From Raphanus sativus (taxonomy: Eukaryota; Streptophyta; Magnoliopsida; Brassicales; Brassicaceae), in assembly GCF_000801105.2 (NCBI RefSeq), contig NC_079514.1, positions 16,284,293 through 16,348,292 of the forward strand: 64,000 nucleotides of DNA, written 5' to 3'. The notes under the pieces were generated by a model. That model searched no databases. It was not told the origin of the DNA and worked only from the letters and a program-made list of their open reading frames with translations. Positions 30,430 through 42,231 of this stretch are shown piece after piece. The first letter of the stretch is position 1; each line of letters begins with the position of its first letter. A program made the position numbers and the translations under genes.

Positions 30430-32238
30430 TCAAGATGAGCAACAGCCTGATTGCTGGTTCACTGGCTGTCCGCGAATATTGACCGTCGGTGGCTTGGCAC
30501 CTCCAGCTGGTTGGCTAGCCATTCTGCAAACAGAAACCACAAAAAAAAAAGGTTAAGTATGGAAGTGAAAGGTTTAACTTTCAGGGAACACAAGTAGAAT
30601 CTAAAACAAACCTGGTCTTAATAGCAGCAGTCATGGCCATGAAAGCTTCTTCAACATTGGTTGCATTTTTGGCACTTGTTTCCAAGAAAGGGATCCCAAG
30701 TTCATCTGCAAAAGCCTGTAAGTAGAGAAAACAATCTTCTTATTATCACTTCAACAAGGTTTATGCAAAAGAAGGGCCATTTGGTTTGTTTAATTACCTG
30801 AGCTGTTTCAGTGGATACAACCTTCTGCGATGTGAGATCGTTTTTGTTCCCAACCAGTAGCTTGTTCACATTCTCACTGGCGTAACGGTCGATTTCATTC
30901 AGCCATTGTTTGACGTTGTTGAAGCTCTCTTGGTCCGTGACGTCATAGGTGACCTGCCAAGAATAGCCAATGATGATGATGGAGAACCAAAAAATGGATC
31001 AATAACCAAAGAACGGAGAGCACATACAATGATCCCATGAGCTCCTCTGTAGTAGCTACTGGTGATAGTCCTGAAACGTTCTTGGCCTGCTGTGTCCCAC
31101 TGTATGTATACGCAGGTCATTGCCACGAGTTTATATATTATACAATCTTAATCAAGTTTTAAAGAGTGTCATAAATGCAGCTAAGGAACACTTACGATCT
31201 GGAGTTTGATTGTCTTTCCGTCTTGTTCAACTGTGCGGATTTTCTGCAACACATGATTAATCAAAATTAAATACTAATTCGGTATTGATGCATATCAATT
31301 CAAGCAAGCATGCGAGCGAAGAGTAAGCTTACAAAGTCAACACCAATGGTACTGATGTAGCTATCCAGGTAAGAATCATCCTGTACACAAAAAAAAAATC
31401 GAGATATCAAATTATAAGCACGGAAAGAGTAACAATGATACAATAGTGTAGTCTGAGAAGTAAGAAGTGACTAGTAATTTTTGAGAAACAAAGTATTAAA
31501 CATCAAAGTAGACCCATAGATTGTTACTTGTGTACAATGTTAAAAAGGCAATTACAAAAAGTGTAAACTGAGAACTAAAGTAGCCATTGAACTAGAAGGA
31601 CGCATTATTAGATTGTTACTTGTGTACAATGTTAAAAGAGCGATAAACATATATGTAAAAACAATTCATCAGCTGGAGAAAGTAAAGAGTTAACTTACAG
31701 CAAACCTTAGAAGCAAGCAAGATTTGCCAACACCAGAGTCACCAATAAGCAAAAGCTTGAACAGATAGTCACTGCCAAAGAGAGATCAGAATACACATCA
31801 TTAATTAAGAATATGTTATACTACTCATAAAGGATTTGCCTTTTGCTATGTTTCAGCGTTGTATATCCAAAACTGAAAAAAATCAATTAATCTGAAAGAT
31901 ATATGTTGCTCGCATAAAAATCAAAACCACGAGAGAGCATGAGATCAAAGGTATTGTTATTGTTATTAAGTCACAGCCTCCTCGAATCAACAGAAATTTC
32001 GGATCTCAGTCAAAAATTCCCCTAGATCCAAATCTATGTAAAATCGATCAAACAAAAAATTGAGTAGATTCAACACAGAAACCTACATAATATAGATCCA
32101 AAGCAAAAAATCGACAAATTCAAATCACATGAAAACCAAAATTCGAAAAGAAGAATCATTCGGGGATCCAAAATCATATAAGATGCAATCATCAAATCAC
32201 GAGAAGAGAAGAGAAGAGTCTTACTATTCGGGATTCAT
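30430..32238 (-). CDS. RABD2B: Rab GTPase, RABD2b-like (Rab1 class), 202 aa
   Basis: Eight exons on the minus strand: 32225-32238, 31699-31771, 31333-31380, 31196-31243, 31028-31099, 30798-30953, 30612-30715, 30430-30523, totalling 609 nt. Motifs in order: [20 protein letters not shown] with the P-loop GDSGVGKS, effector region [33 protein letters not shown] (switch II), NKND for guanine specificity, [14 protein letters not shown], and a C-terminal GCCSS for double geranylgeranylation. Rab1/RABD2 proteins direct ER-to-Golgi vesicle transport. A very short first exon of 14 nt and phase-consistent GT-AG junctions throughout support the model. Position next to RGGC and ribosomal L19 matches At5g47200. 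No defect seen. Confidence 0.95.
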
Positions 32239-33620
32239 GGTTGTAGATCGATCTCCAACGTATCCAAAGAGAATCTCGCGGTAAACGGAAATCCGGCGGT
32301 AGTAATCTCTCAGCGATCTTCTTCGTCGGACGAGAGGGGAGACGAGAGAGGGAGAGACCTAAATGGTGAATGTTTTTTGGTTATTTATTTATTTATCCTT
32401 TTCTTCTCTTTGGGCTTCCCTAACTTATTATTATTTGCTCTCTCTATTTATCACGTCAGCATTTTTTATTTTTTTGTAAAGTGGGACCTAACTTTTGGAA
32501 AATTTATATAAATGCGTTTGTTTTTTTATTCTCTAATGCGTTTGCTTTTGATGTTTGAATGCTGACTTGGCAAAGCCAACCCCATATATTATATAGATGC
32601 GTGGAGTGGAGGACATATATGATCAAATCATTCAATCTTTTCTTCTCCTTTTCTCACTTTTTTTTTGATTCTATACACTCGGGGAGGAAAACCTAAATTT
32701 AGGAGGAGATTAAAGCTTCGAATCTGATCAAACTTACTTTTAAGATATTTATTATTATGCTTTCTGGAATAATTTGCTTTTTAAGAAACATATATTCGTT
32801 CTACAAAAATTAGACATATATAAAGACGAGAAGAACATTTGATTATCTTTTGTGATTATTACTGTATGATAATTTTATTATTTAGTTTATCATCGTCGTG
32901 TAAGTCAATGATAACGCGAACATGTAAACAAGTTGAATGAACTAATATAATCTTTAATTATTTCATTTATATTCAACATGACGATTACAGCCTTTATAAA
33001 TCAACGAAAACTACGTCCAGAAAACTCAAGAATGTTAGCACCAAACCATAGGAGGAACATACTTTGAGAATATCTCGTAGCCTTCACTACATGTTTTCAT
33101 GAAACTTGTAAGACAGGCGAGTAACGAAGCACATTGTTCATCATAAGTCGCAAGAGATATACAAAATGACCTTGTTTCTTGACTCGATGTTGTATAATGA
33201 GTGATGATACGTACTTTGACTGATCGTACACTTCCTTCTGAGATAAACAAAGCATTTTGCCGACAAAGAAAAGAAAAAGAAAATTAGTATATAGCTATAA
33301 TGCAGGCTCCACAACAACAGAAACATTTAAGCAGTTACACAAGGCTCAGAATCGATTATGTAATCATGTGAATAAGTTTTGATTAGTAATTCTCTATCAC
33401 ATGGATACAATAATAAATGGTTAGTTACCAATCATAAAAATGATATCTGGTTTAATACTTTACCATTCATCAAAAACGTTAAAAATATATGATACCACAA
33501 ACATATATTTATTTGTAAACTCGTTAAATGGATCATCTCAAATTCTAGAAACTGGAAGATAACAAGCATTAGAGCAGGCATTGGTTGCGGAGTCAGCTTT
33601 GGTAAAAATGGTCTAATGTT
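32239..33620. other. Rab upstream region and AT-rich intergenic sequence
   Basis: 32239-32360 is the Rab 5' UTR/proximal promoter (GA/CT-rich). A 71-codon minus-strand frame at 33035-33250 (ending FSKYVPPMVWC) looks somewhat gene-like but is not recognised. No other signal. Confidence 0.4.
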
Positions 33621-33621
33621 A

Positions 33622-33873
33622 TATTCCCTCCGTTTCACAATAGATGAAGTTTTAGGAAGTTTTGATGTTTCAAAATACATGATGTTTTCAACTTTCAATG
33701 TTACTTTTTACTTTATTAAAAACTGTGTAACCAATCATACTCAATAATGTCTTTTGTAATTGGCTAAATAGTTTTAAATTTATATTTTAATCACACTTTT
33801 TAAAATAAATAACAAATTTCTTAATAATTGTGCATAGCCTAAAACTTCAACTATTTTGGATCAGAGGGAGTAC
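33622..33873. mobile_element. Stowaway-like MITE (TCCCTCCGTTTC type)
   Basis: Starts TTCCCTCCGTTTCACAATAG and ends (reverse complement) TACTCCCTCTGATCCAAAAT, with the inner parts pairing (gatgaagttttagg / cctaaaacttcaac). About 250 bp, flanked by TA. It lies ~120 bp upstream of the L19 start codon and could contribute promoter sequence. Confidence 0.65.
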
Positions 33874-33893
33874 TACATTTATAAAGTGAATAC

Positions 33894-33913
33894 GGGCCCA
33901 ATGTATAGGCCCA
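33894..33913 (+). promoter_or_regulatory. Paired GGCCCA (site II) elements of the L19 promoter
   Basis: GGGCCCA (33894-33900) and GGCCCA (33908-33913) lie 80-100 nt before the ATG, the usual arrangement in plant ribosomal-protein and organelle-protein genes (TCP-type sites). Motif evidence only. Confidence 0.55.
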
Positions 33914-33994
33914 TTAAAGCTATTGTGCCGAGGATAAGAGATTTTATTATTTCTAAAACGCAGAAGCTGATAAGGCTTCGTTTACTTTGCAAAC

Positions 33995-35407
33995 ATGGCG
34001 ACTAGCTCTCATCTTCTTCTTCCTCAGGTCCTTCTTTACTCTGACTCACAAGTTGATTCTATTGAATTCTCTATTTACCTTGTGCTTAATTTCCTTTGTG
34101 TGGAGACAGGCACTGCATATGATACCGAGAATCCCTAGTAAGAATCTAGGAGTTTCTTCACTTATACCATCAGTGAACTCTCGGATATCATTGTCTAGGG
34201 TTTCCCTAAACCATTCCAGCTCGAACGTTGGATTCGCAATCGGTTCCAGGAAGAGAAGGGAGTTTATAGCTAAAGCCGAAGAGAGCAGTACTGTAGGTGA
34301 AGACACTGAAGCAGTTCCGGAGGATGTTGCTGAAACAGTAGAAGACAATGAGGTTGAGGAAGCAAAAACTCCGTGGAAGCCAAGGACCAAGCTCGGAGAT
34401 GTCATGGGGGTAAAGTTAAAAATATCAAATGATATGTGCCATGTTCGTTTTTATCTGATGCTACAATGCTGATATTACAACGGATATATGACATGTTGTA
34501 TTGGGTTTTGATTATGTAGATACTGAACCAGAAAGCAATTGAGGTTTCAGAGAAAGTAAGACCGGTTCCAGAGATTAGGACAGGGGACATTGTAGAGATC
34601 AAACTGGTAAGTTCTTCTTGTTTCTTGGTATATATCTGAAGGCAGGCATGATGCATCAAAATGCAAATATTTGATTTTGACATGGTGGTGTGGGTTTGAT
34701 TTTTTTACAGGAAGTACCTGAGAACAGGCGTAGGCTATCAATCTACAAAGGGATAGTGATGTCTAGGCAAAACGCAGGCATCCACACTACTATTCGTATC
34801 CGGAGAATCATTGCTGGCATTGGCGTTGAAATCGTCTTTCCTTTGTAAGTATCTCTTCTTCCTTGCCATTCTTTATTATCCACACACACACTGGCTCTGG
34901 AATATTGTTATACATGAAATGTTAATGATATAAATAGGAGACTAGCTGGGGTTAGAGTTAAAGAGTCTTTGACCATTTGGTAGTGATTAAGGAGTTGGGG
35001 CTAGAATGCAAACTCTACATGGTCATCATCATGTTCTTCCTTATTTTGAAAATTAAGGAGAGTTTAGATTCTGAATCGTATCACAATTGCAACAGCTATC
35101 TATCTTACATGTGAAAAAATGGAAAAAAGCATTTGCTACTGCAAGTATGAAATATATAGAATTATCACGGAACAGTGCATGATCAGCCTTAGTCTTGATG
35201 ACTTTGGAGTCTCTTATAACTCTATGAACTTGGTAGTAACATTGGCTTGAATCAACAGTTAAGAATAAGTATGTGATGTGTGTGTTTGAAATGAACAGAT
35301 ACTCACCCAACATAAAGGAGATAAAAGTGGTAAGCCACAGGAAAGTGAGAAGAGCAAGACTTTACTATCTGAGGGACAAACTTCCTCGTCTCTCTACTTT
35401 TAAATGA
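33995..35407 (+). CDS. Plastid ribosomal protein bL19 (nuclear-encoded), 220 aa
   Basis: Exons 33995-34027, 34110-34409, 34520-34606, 34711-34844, 35299-35407 (663 nt). An N-terminal ~95 aa is Ser/Arg-rich ([20 protein letters not shown]), the composition of a chloroplast transit peptide, followed by an acidic linker. The bL19 core follows: [60 protein letters not shown] and the end [20 protein letters not shown]. bL19 sits at the interface of the 50S and 30S subunits. It matches At5g47190 in gene order. Splice sites are GT-AG and all phases agree. Confidence 0.94.
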
Positions 35408-36551
35408 GGCACCAAACCCAACATCAGTCTTTTGCTGTCTTAAGTCTCCAGAGGTAGCCTGCTACTCCTCTTCTTGTAAGAATTGTTTGTTTGTTTGCTT
35501 TGTCTTATGGGATTTTGTTACTCGTCATGTAATATTACAGTGACAATTGAGAAAAGTAAATCAAAATGTTTTGTGAGGCTTCCAGTTGATGTTTTTGATA
35601 TTGAGTAGAAATGTGGAGCAGTTAATTTTATATTCAGGTCTTACTGAATCAAATGATTTTCCTAGGTAAAGCAGAGCAGACAAACGAATATTCTGGGAAA
35701 TCATAATATGAGTATTTTCTTGTCTCTTTCATCTCTAGTGACTATAACCCATAATAGTCTACTACGGGTTCGTTATGATTAAAAATACTAATCTGGAGTT
35801 AATAATGCGTTTATGTCCGATATTTAATTACTACAACCCAGTGCCCACCACCAAGACTAATCATTAATGCCAATGGTCACGGAAAGATAATTAAAAAAAT
35901 AATAGGGAGGAATGAAGATGGCCAACCACCTGAAAGCCCATTATGACATTTAGCCTTATATAAACTAATTAAACCAATGATAACATGCCACGTCTTTGGC
36001 TCTTATTTACAGCCTGTCGCTTTAACATTATGTCTTCTCCTTCAACTGTATAACACACGTGTCACGCAAATTCTCTCCCTCTTTCTCTCTTCTTCCCCCG
36101 TGGTTCCCGGAGACGACGCCGGAGGAACTTTGCTTCGACTTCACGTGGCCGCTCCACGAAGCGCTTTGGTTTTCTCTCTCTCTCTCCTGAAATTTTCCCG
36201 TGACTTGGTTACCACCAACTGAACCAGAGGAGGAGAGCGATTTTCGGAAGACAGAGAGAGAGAAAAAAGAGCAGCTTCTTCGCTGATCAAACGTTAGACC
36301 CGTGACCTTTTGTTTTTGTTTTCTTCTTCTTCTTCTTCAGGTTTGATCCCGTATCTTCTGGCTCTTTACTTCTCACTGATATTTTTTTTTTTTGCACTTT
36401 GTAACTTTTCTGATATATATTTTTTTCTTTTCTGGAGAAAAGAAAAGAAAAGAAGAATTTGGAATTGTTTGAAAAAGGGGTTTGGATTTGGATGTGTTGT
36501 ATAGGTTTGAAGTTGTAGAGATTGATTGAGAATCGATTCTTGTGTGTGGAA
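35408..36551. other. L19 3' flank and VAP27 promoter/5' UTR
   Basis: 35408-35800 is 3' flank. 36060-36340 is CT-rich (cttcttcttcttcttcagg at about 36324) and fits the 5' leader of the VAP27 gene, perhaps with a leader intron ending near 36340. No separate gene. Confidence 0.45.
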
Positions 36552-38194
36552 ATGTCTGGCGTTGGCGAGAACCAGCTTATCTCCATTGTACCTGATGAAC
36601 TCAAATTCCTTTGTAAGCATTCCCCCCCACCCCCAACCTCCTTATACCAGTTATAGAAGATCGTGCCATGCATATGAAATGTGAAATGTTGTCTGGGTTG
36701 TCCTTAGAAATAGTGAAATGTTGATGATAATGGTTTCCTCTTGTTACACCAAATACACTTTTTTAGGGCTTGATTCTCTTAAGCTATGAAGTAAAAAATT
36801 GTTATCAGCTCTATGAAATAATGGATATATATATGCTCATGTCAATATATTGTTATCAGTTGAACTCGAGAAACAAAGCTACTGTGATCTTAAAGTTGCC
36901 AATAAAACTGACAACTATGTTGCTTTCAAGGTATTTTTCTTCAATACTTGCATTTGCTTTCCTTTCTCTGATGATCAAGTCCGCAAAATTAAACTTCCTT
37001 TCACTAAATCATCAGGTAAAGACAACATCTCCAAAAAAGTATTTTGTTAGACCCAACACTGGTGTCATTCAGCCATGGGACTCCTGCATCATTCGAGGTA
37101 CTACTTCTCATTCACTCTTCATTACTCCTTCCCTCATTAACATCTTCTAAAATTGGTAGTTACTCTACAAGCGCAAAGGGAGTATCCTCCAGACATGCAG
37201 TGCAAAGACAAGTTTCTCCTTCAAAGCACCCTTGTTCCTCCACACACCGATGTTGATGATCTTCCACAAGATACAGTAAGTCACTGCTTAAAAACATTAT
37301 TTTATTCAAAGTCATTATGATTGCCAACATTTCTTGGAAAGGAATTAGTTATTAAATCTGCCACCATGTCTGTGTTTTAGTTTACAAAGGACAGTGGGAA
37401 AACGTTAACGGAGTGTAAGCTCAAGGTCTCTTATATCTCCTCCTCTACTACAACCCAAAGATCCTCTGATTCTGGAGCTACCAATGTCGATGCAAATTCC
37501 TCTGAAACCATCTCTGTGAGTTACCACCCACCTCATATCATTGAATCTAACTTCTCTTAAGGACCATGCTATTATTAATTTGAACTGCTAACCAATTCTG
37601 ATAGTAACAAAAGGCTTATAGTAGGATGATCCTGTATTTGATACATATATATATACCTTGGACCTCTTGCATAGACGGACACTTCATTTTGTGATAGTTG
37701 TATTAATACAGACTTTCATTTCAATCCAAGACTTTCTAGTATTCACCCTTATTGTTGTTTTGAGGCTATATAAATTGTAATTCTGAGTCTTTTCTTCATT
37801 CGGTGGACAACTCTACATCGCAAAATCCCGTCACCACATATCATAGTTTAAGAGAGATTTAGTTCTTCCCTTCCACTCTAACTTCTTTACCACTGACATT
37901 GTATGGGTCAGACTGTTCAGCGGTTGAAGGAAGAGCGAGATGCAGCTGTAAAGCAAACACAACAGCTGCAACATGAATTGGTACGCCCTTCTATCATTGA
38001 TATATCCATTGCTTAGTTACAAAGGATACCGCGAAACATGTTTTTTCTTTTAAATGGCATTGCAGGAGATGGTGAAGAAACGAAGAAATAACAGCGGAAA
38101 TGGGTTATCCTTAAAGTTGGCAGCTTTGGTTGGACTCATTGGACTTATCATCGGTTTCATCCTAAAACTCACCTTAGCTTCTTCTCCCACATAG
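36552..38194 (+). CDS. VAP27-type ER membrane contact-site protein, 220 aa
   Basis: Seven exons: 36552-36612, 36860-36930, 37016-37097, 37160-37275, 37381-37515, 37912-37980, 38066-38194 (663 nt). An N-terminal MSP domain (about 10-130) is visible as LISIVPDELKFLFELEKQSY, KVANKTDNYVAFKVKTTSPK, KYFVRPNTGVIQPWDSCIIR, VTLQAQREYPPDMQCKDKFL. A Ser/Thr-rich linker, a coiled coil (VQRLKEERDAAVKQTQQLQH) and a single C-terminal transmembrane anchor (KLAALVGLIGLIIGFILKLT) follow. VAP proteins are tail-anchored in the ER and bind FFAT-motif proteins and, in plants, NET3C at ER-plasma-membrane contacts. Gene order matches At5g47180. Complete. Confidence 0.93.
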
Positions 38195-39105
38195 AAAGCT
38201 ATCCAAAACGGTTTTGGGGTATTCTACTCTGTTAACCCTCTCTCTCTCTCTATGATCTGTTCTACTTTTGTTTTTGTCCATTAAAAGGTTTGCTTCTTCG
38301 TCAGTTGTATTGGATGTACATTTTTTGACTCAACAGACTCTTTCGTGATTTGCTTTGTACTCTTTCATTGCTTCATTTAGTGTTGAAATGCCTAATCCTT
38401 TATTGTGAAGGAAAATCTGTTTCGAAAAAAAACAGACCTCTCCAGTCTTCAAACTAGCTTGAGTGTCCAAATTTTTTATTTGTCTACTCTAGACTGAATT
38501 GTTGGGCCCAAGTTATATAATGAATCAGAAAACAAAAATTGGATAAAAATAATAAATCTGAATTGGGTCCATAAGTTCCAAAACAGAGTAACATTTAATT
38601 TGAAAACATAGCAAACTCTAGTTAGTTTTGTTTTTGTGTATATACACACCCATAACAACTTGAAATGATGTGATCCATTTCTCTGTAGATTTTGATGATG
38701 GCTTAGGTTTTTTCTTTTTGTTTTTTTTTTTCAAAAGGTTTTTTTTTTGTATATTCTGTTAAATATACAGAATTCAATACTTATTTTTCATTTATTTTCT
38801 CTATGGTAGTTGGAGCCATTAAATGAGAATGAACTACTTTCAAGTTTCAACTAAGGTTTGCATTTGGGTCTTACCAACCCAAGCAAAGGAACTGGTACTA
38901 AAGATAGCATTATTACTAAAGATAGCATTATTAATAACTTTGTACAAAAACAGAAACAAAAGCATCAATACAAAAGAAAGGGTAAAGCATATCTGACAAG
39001 AAAGCAAAAGATTCCAAACCCTACTGTTATGTTATGATTAGCAAGCAAAGTTCCTTTACTCTGATACTATCTCCATTCTCCACACCCAAAAAGAAGCTTT
39101 CCAAC
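38195..39105. other. Convergent 3' flanks of the VAP27-like and SRA genes
   Basis: Non-coding, with T-rich runs and a short direct repeat (ctaaagatagcattattaat, about 38900-38935). No gene. Confidence 0.45.
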
Positions 39106-40284
39106 TCACACTAAATATTTCAAGTTAGTGGAAACCTGACCAGCAACTCTACATAGCTTGAACTTAAACACAACACTACCTCCACGTCCCCTCTCTCTCC
39201 AATATTCCTGAACCAAGTACAACCCATCATACACGTAACAGTTTCTCTTCTGGCCCAATCCCTTAACGCCACGTATCACTCTCACCGGAGTCTTTGCCTC
39301 CATGCTGTTAGCCAGAGCCAAGTTGCCCGTCTCAAGCTTCTGATCTTTGACCACTCTCTGATCCTTGCTCCTCAAGTTACCTCCCTGCCCTGAGTAAATC
39401 ATCACATCGGAGTTAAACCTATCCGTGTAACCATTCCCTTCCGATGAAATGATGCTCGTAGCTAGCTTCAAGTCGTCTCCTCTAGTAATGTAGTCAATGC
39501 CACCTCTGATGTCGAAGTGGAGACCGATCAAGTTGAGTTCTGATTTGTACTGGAACTCGTCTCCAATCTCAATCCCAGGGACTGGTCCAATCATCTTCTT
39601 AGCGTTCACAAGCATCCCCTCGCTCATGAGGATGGCTCGTGCTTCGTAATGCCGCCGCCCTGCTTTGTCTGGGTCCAGCTCTTTAAACACAAGCTTGAAA
39701 AGACGCAACACCTTTTGAACTTGCTCGCGTGGTGTAAGAGCTTTGGTTATCTGGTTTTGTCTCGTAACCGGGTTAAGTCCAAGTCTTTGATCTTTTGCCC
39801 TTAGCGCAGTTGCATTACCCTTCTCAGGTGAGTTTCTCTGTTTTTCAACAGCTTTGGCTAACAAAAGCTTCCTCTCGCTGCTGGTATACGAAGGTTGTCT
39901 TCTTCTACTATGAGAGGCACTTAGCCTGAAAGCTTCCTCAGAACTAAGCGGTTTCACTTTGCTTCCGCAAGATGGAGCGAACTTAGTGTGAGATGAAACA
40001 GATCTTCTTCCCCTGTCAGCAGCATGACTCCTAGCTGGGACATTGAAGCCAGCTTTCTTCATAATCTCATCAATCGATTCAACTTCATTGACAGGACAAG
40101 CAGGCCTACTACGGTGGTGGTGACCACGATTAGTAACACCAATCGATTCTTGTCGTATCTCACTTGTGACCGGAACAGCTTTACGATTAACACTTGTATG
40201 ATTCTGAAGAGAGCGAGTCCCACATCCATTTGGAAAATCTCTTATAGCAAAGACCCTTTTTGTCTTTTCGGAAGGGTATGTCAT
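39106..40284 (-). CDS. YDG/SRA-domain protein without SET domain, 392 aa
   Basis: Single coding exon. It opens with MTYPSEKTKRVFAIRDFPNG-CG, a motif shared with SUVH5-type proteins, then a long basic, Ser-rich region. The SRA domain covers roughly residues 235-385: GPVPGIEIGDEFQYKSELNL, GLHFDIRGGIDYI, LATSIISSEGNGYTDRF, VMIYSGQGGN, VYDGLYLVQEYW, VFKFKLCRVAGQ. SRA domains bind methylated cytosine by base flipping. Here there is no pre-SET/SET, so no methyltransferase activity is expected. It is one of a tandem pair with the gene at 43986-44993, as At5g47160/At5g47150 in Arabidopsis. A leader intron probably precedes the ATG (AG at about 40303). Confidence 0.9.
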   Translation of the reverse strand: MTYPSEKTKRVFAIRDFPNGCGTRSLQNHTSVNRKAVPVTSEIRQESIGVTNRGHHHRSRPACPVNEVESIDEIMKKAGFNVPARSHAADRGRRSVSSHTKFAPSCGSKVKPLSSEEAFRLSASHSRRRQPSYTSSERKLLLAKAVEKQRNSPEKGNATALRAKDQRLGLNPVTRQNQITKALTPREQVQKVLRLFKLVFKELDPDKAGRRHYEARAILMSEGMLVNAKKMIGPVPGIEIGDEFQYKSELNLIGLHFDIRGGIDYITRGDDLKLATSIISSEGNGYTDRFNSDVMIYSGQGGNLRSKDQRVVKDQKLETGNLALANSMEAKTPVRVIRGVKGLGQKRNCYVYDGLYLVQEYWRERGRGGSVVFKFKLCRVAGQVSTNLKYLV

Positions 40285-41694
40285 TTTGGATAATCTTCCT
40301 GCAATACATGCAAAATCAACATCTTAGTAACAACACTAAACATTACCTTCTAGCAAACATACAAAACCATTTTCTTAGTAACTCTAAAACAAAAAAGTTA
40401 CTTCTTAGTAACACAGGGAATGAACAGTGGCTAGAACAAATTGGTGAATATGAAGTGGTAGCAAATACACAATCTGGAGCGATTTTAGTGAGATTCGGAC
40501 CGTTGCAGTATGTACGAACATGGATATTGAGTGAAAATCGATTAATACACATTGATTCAACCTAATGTTCTAGAGACTTCCATCGAACTTCCCCTGCTTA
40601 ACAAAAACCCAAGCGAAAAAAAAACAAACAAAAAAAAACAATGAGAGAAGAAGACTCACAACTCACAAGGAAGACGATGAGTAAGTAGCGAGATGATGAT
40701 GATCCTCTTCTTCTTCTTCTTCTTCTTCTTGTAAGAGTATTATTTGCTTAGGGCTCGGAGAACGAGAGATATCACTGAAAAGACCGTTTGTTTGATTGAT
40801 TAATTTTGTGAGTTTTTGGATTTTAAAAATATATGTTTTTTGAGGAACCGCTTAGGCCACTATTAACTACATTAATGGTTTTCGGTTATAACCTTCAAAC
40901 ATAATTAAGCGAATTATTAGCAAAAACTTAATGGATTTTTAATTCATAATCACGTGATGCGTTATGCCAATTGTGTACGATGTTGTGATGTTACATCTTC
41001 CATAGCATTTACTTCATTACATGATTAAAATTTTCTTTCCTTTCTCTGCCTCATTTTACTTTATTACTGGATATATGCTTCTGGAAACTCAGAAAGTCTT
41101 ATGACAATTCAAATTTCTCTTTCTATAAATACTTGTATGAATTTATTACTATTTAATATGCAGTTGTATGAATTTATTATATATTAATATGCAGCTCTTT
41201 TTTTCAGTTTACTACTGTGAGGTTGCACAAAAAAAAAACTCTTACTACTGTGAAATAATTTTCTAGATTTCTGATGCTTCATTCTCTTTCAAGTATAGAA
41301 AAATAATATTTTTAAAAGAAGGCTCGTATCAAGTTCAAATAAAATTTATTTTTTTGGGTAAAAAAGCTCAAAAGAAACCAATAGAAAATAATGGCATACT
41401 AGTATTTTATAGATGATAAAACAAACCCATAAATTAGATTATTATGCTATCAAATCTTATAAAAATATGCATAGTAAAATTTTCAGATATAAACATAAAT
41501 TTTCTTAAAAGATTACTTTATATTAATCTTAAATGTTAGTAGTTTAATAATCTCATTTATGAATATGTGGACTACAAATTCTTTTATTGAAATAATAAAA
41601 TATGAATAGTTGGAAACAATAATATAGATCGATAAACGATAAAACCAGTGGCGGATTTGGGAGTCGATTCATACGGGGCATATAATTCTATTTC
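40285..41694. other. SRA gene leader and AT-rich intergenic region
   Basis: Minus-strand leader sequence includes a GAA/CTT triplet microsatellite (40709-40731). Beyond 40850 the sequence is AT-rich with no gene. Confidence 0.4.
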
Positions 41695-41949
41695 GGGTCT
41701 AACTGGTGACCAAAGAATGGAAGGGAATAGTGCATTCCTTGCTATTCCTAATTGTTTTTACCATTTATGAGGAATAATTTTTTCTTTTCATTCCTTATCA
41801 TTCCTTTTATTCTAGAGGAATATAGAACAAATTTGTTCCTTGCTATAATTGATGAGGAATAATATTCCTTTCTATTCCTATAAGTTTATTCCTCTGCATT
41901 TTTTCCCTACTCATTCCTAGTATTCCTCTAATGGTCACCAGTTAGACCC
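41695..41949. mobile_element. MITE with 18-bp perfect terminal inverted repeats
   Basis: Begins GGGTCTAACTGGTGACCA and ends with its exact complement TGGTCACCAGTTAGACCC; 255 bp, interior rich in ATTCC. Superfamily not assigned; TTC flanks both ends. Confidence 0.85.
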
Positions 41950-41976
41950 TTCATCATATTTAGCTGTAAGACTAAC

Positions 41977-42231
41977 GGTCTAACTGGTGACCAAGGAACA
42001 GAGAGGAATATTGCATTCCTTAATGTTTCTAACAAATTTTACCATTCACAAAGAATAATCATTCATTTTCATTCCTTCTAATTTTTTTTATTGTAGAGAA
42101 TTAAAGAACTAATTTGTTCCTCACTAAATTTGATATGGAATAACCATTCCTCACCATTCCCATAATTTTATTCCCATCCATTATTTTCCTATTTGTTTCT
42201 AGCATTCCTAATATAGTTACCAGTTAGACTC
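41977..42231. mobile_element. Second MITE of the same family
   Basis: Starts GGTCTAACTGGTGACCAAGG and ends TAGTTACCAGTTAGACT, so the ends pair with two to three mismatches. The length and ATTCC-rich interior match the neighbour, 27 bp away. Confidence 0.75.

Noticed and set aside
33035..33250. 71-codon minus-strand ORF ending VPPMVWC
   Set aside because: Composition is somewhat protein-like, but no family or splice partner was recognised; it could be an old gene relic.
36287..36673. 128-codon minus-strand ORF with a long lysine run
   Set aside because: Complement of the T-rich VAP27 leader; low complexity.
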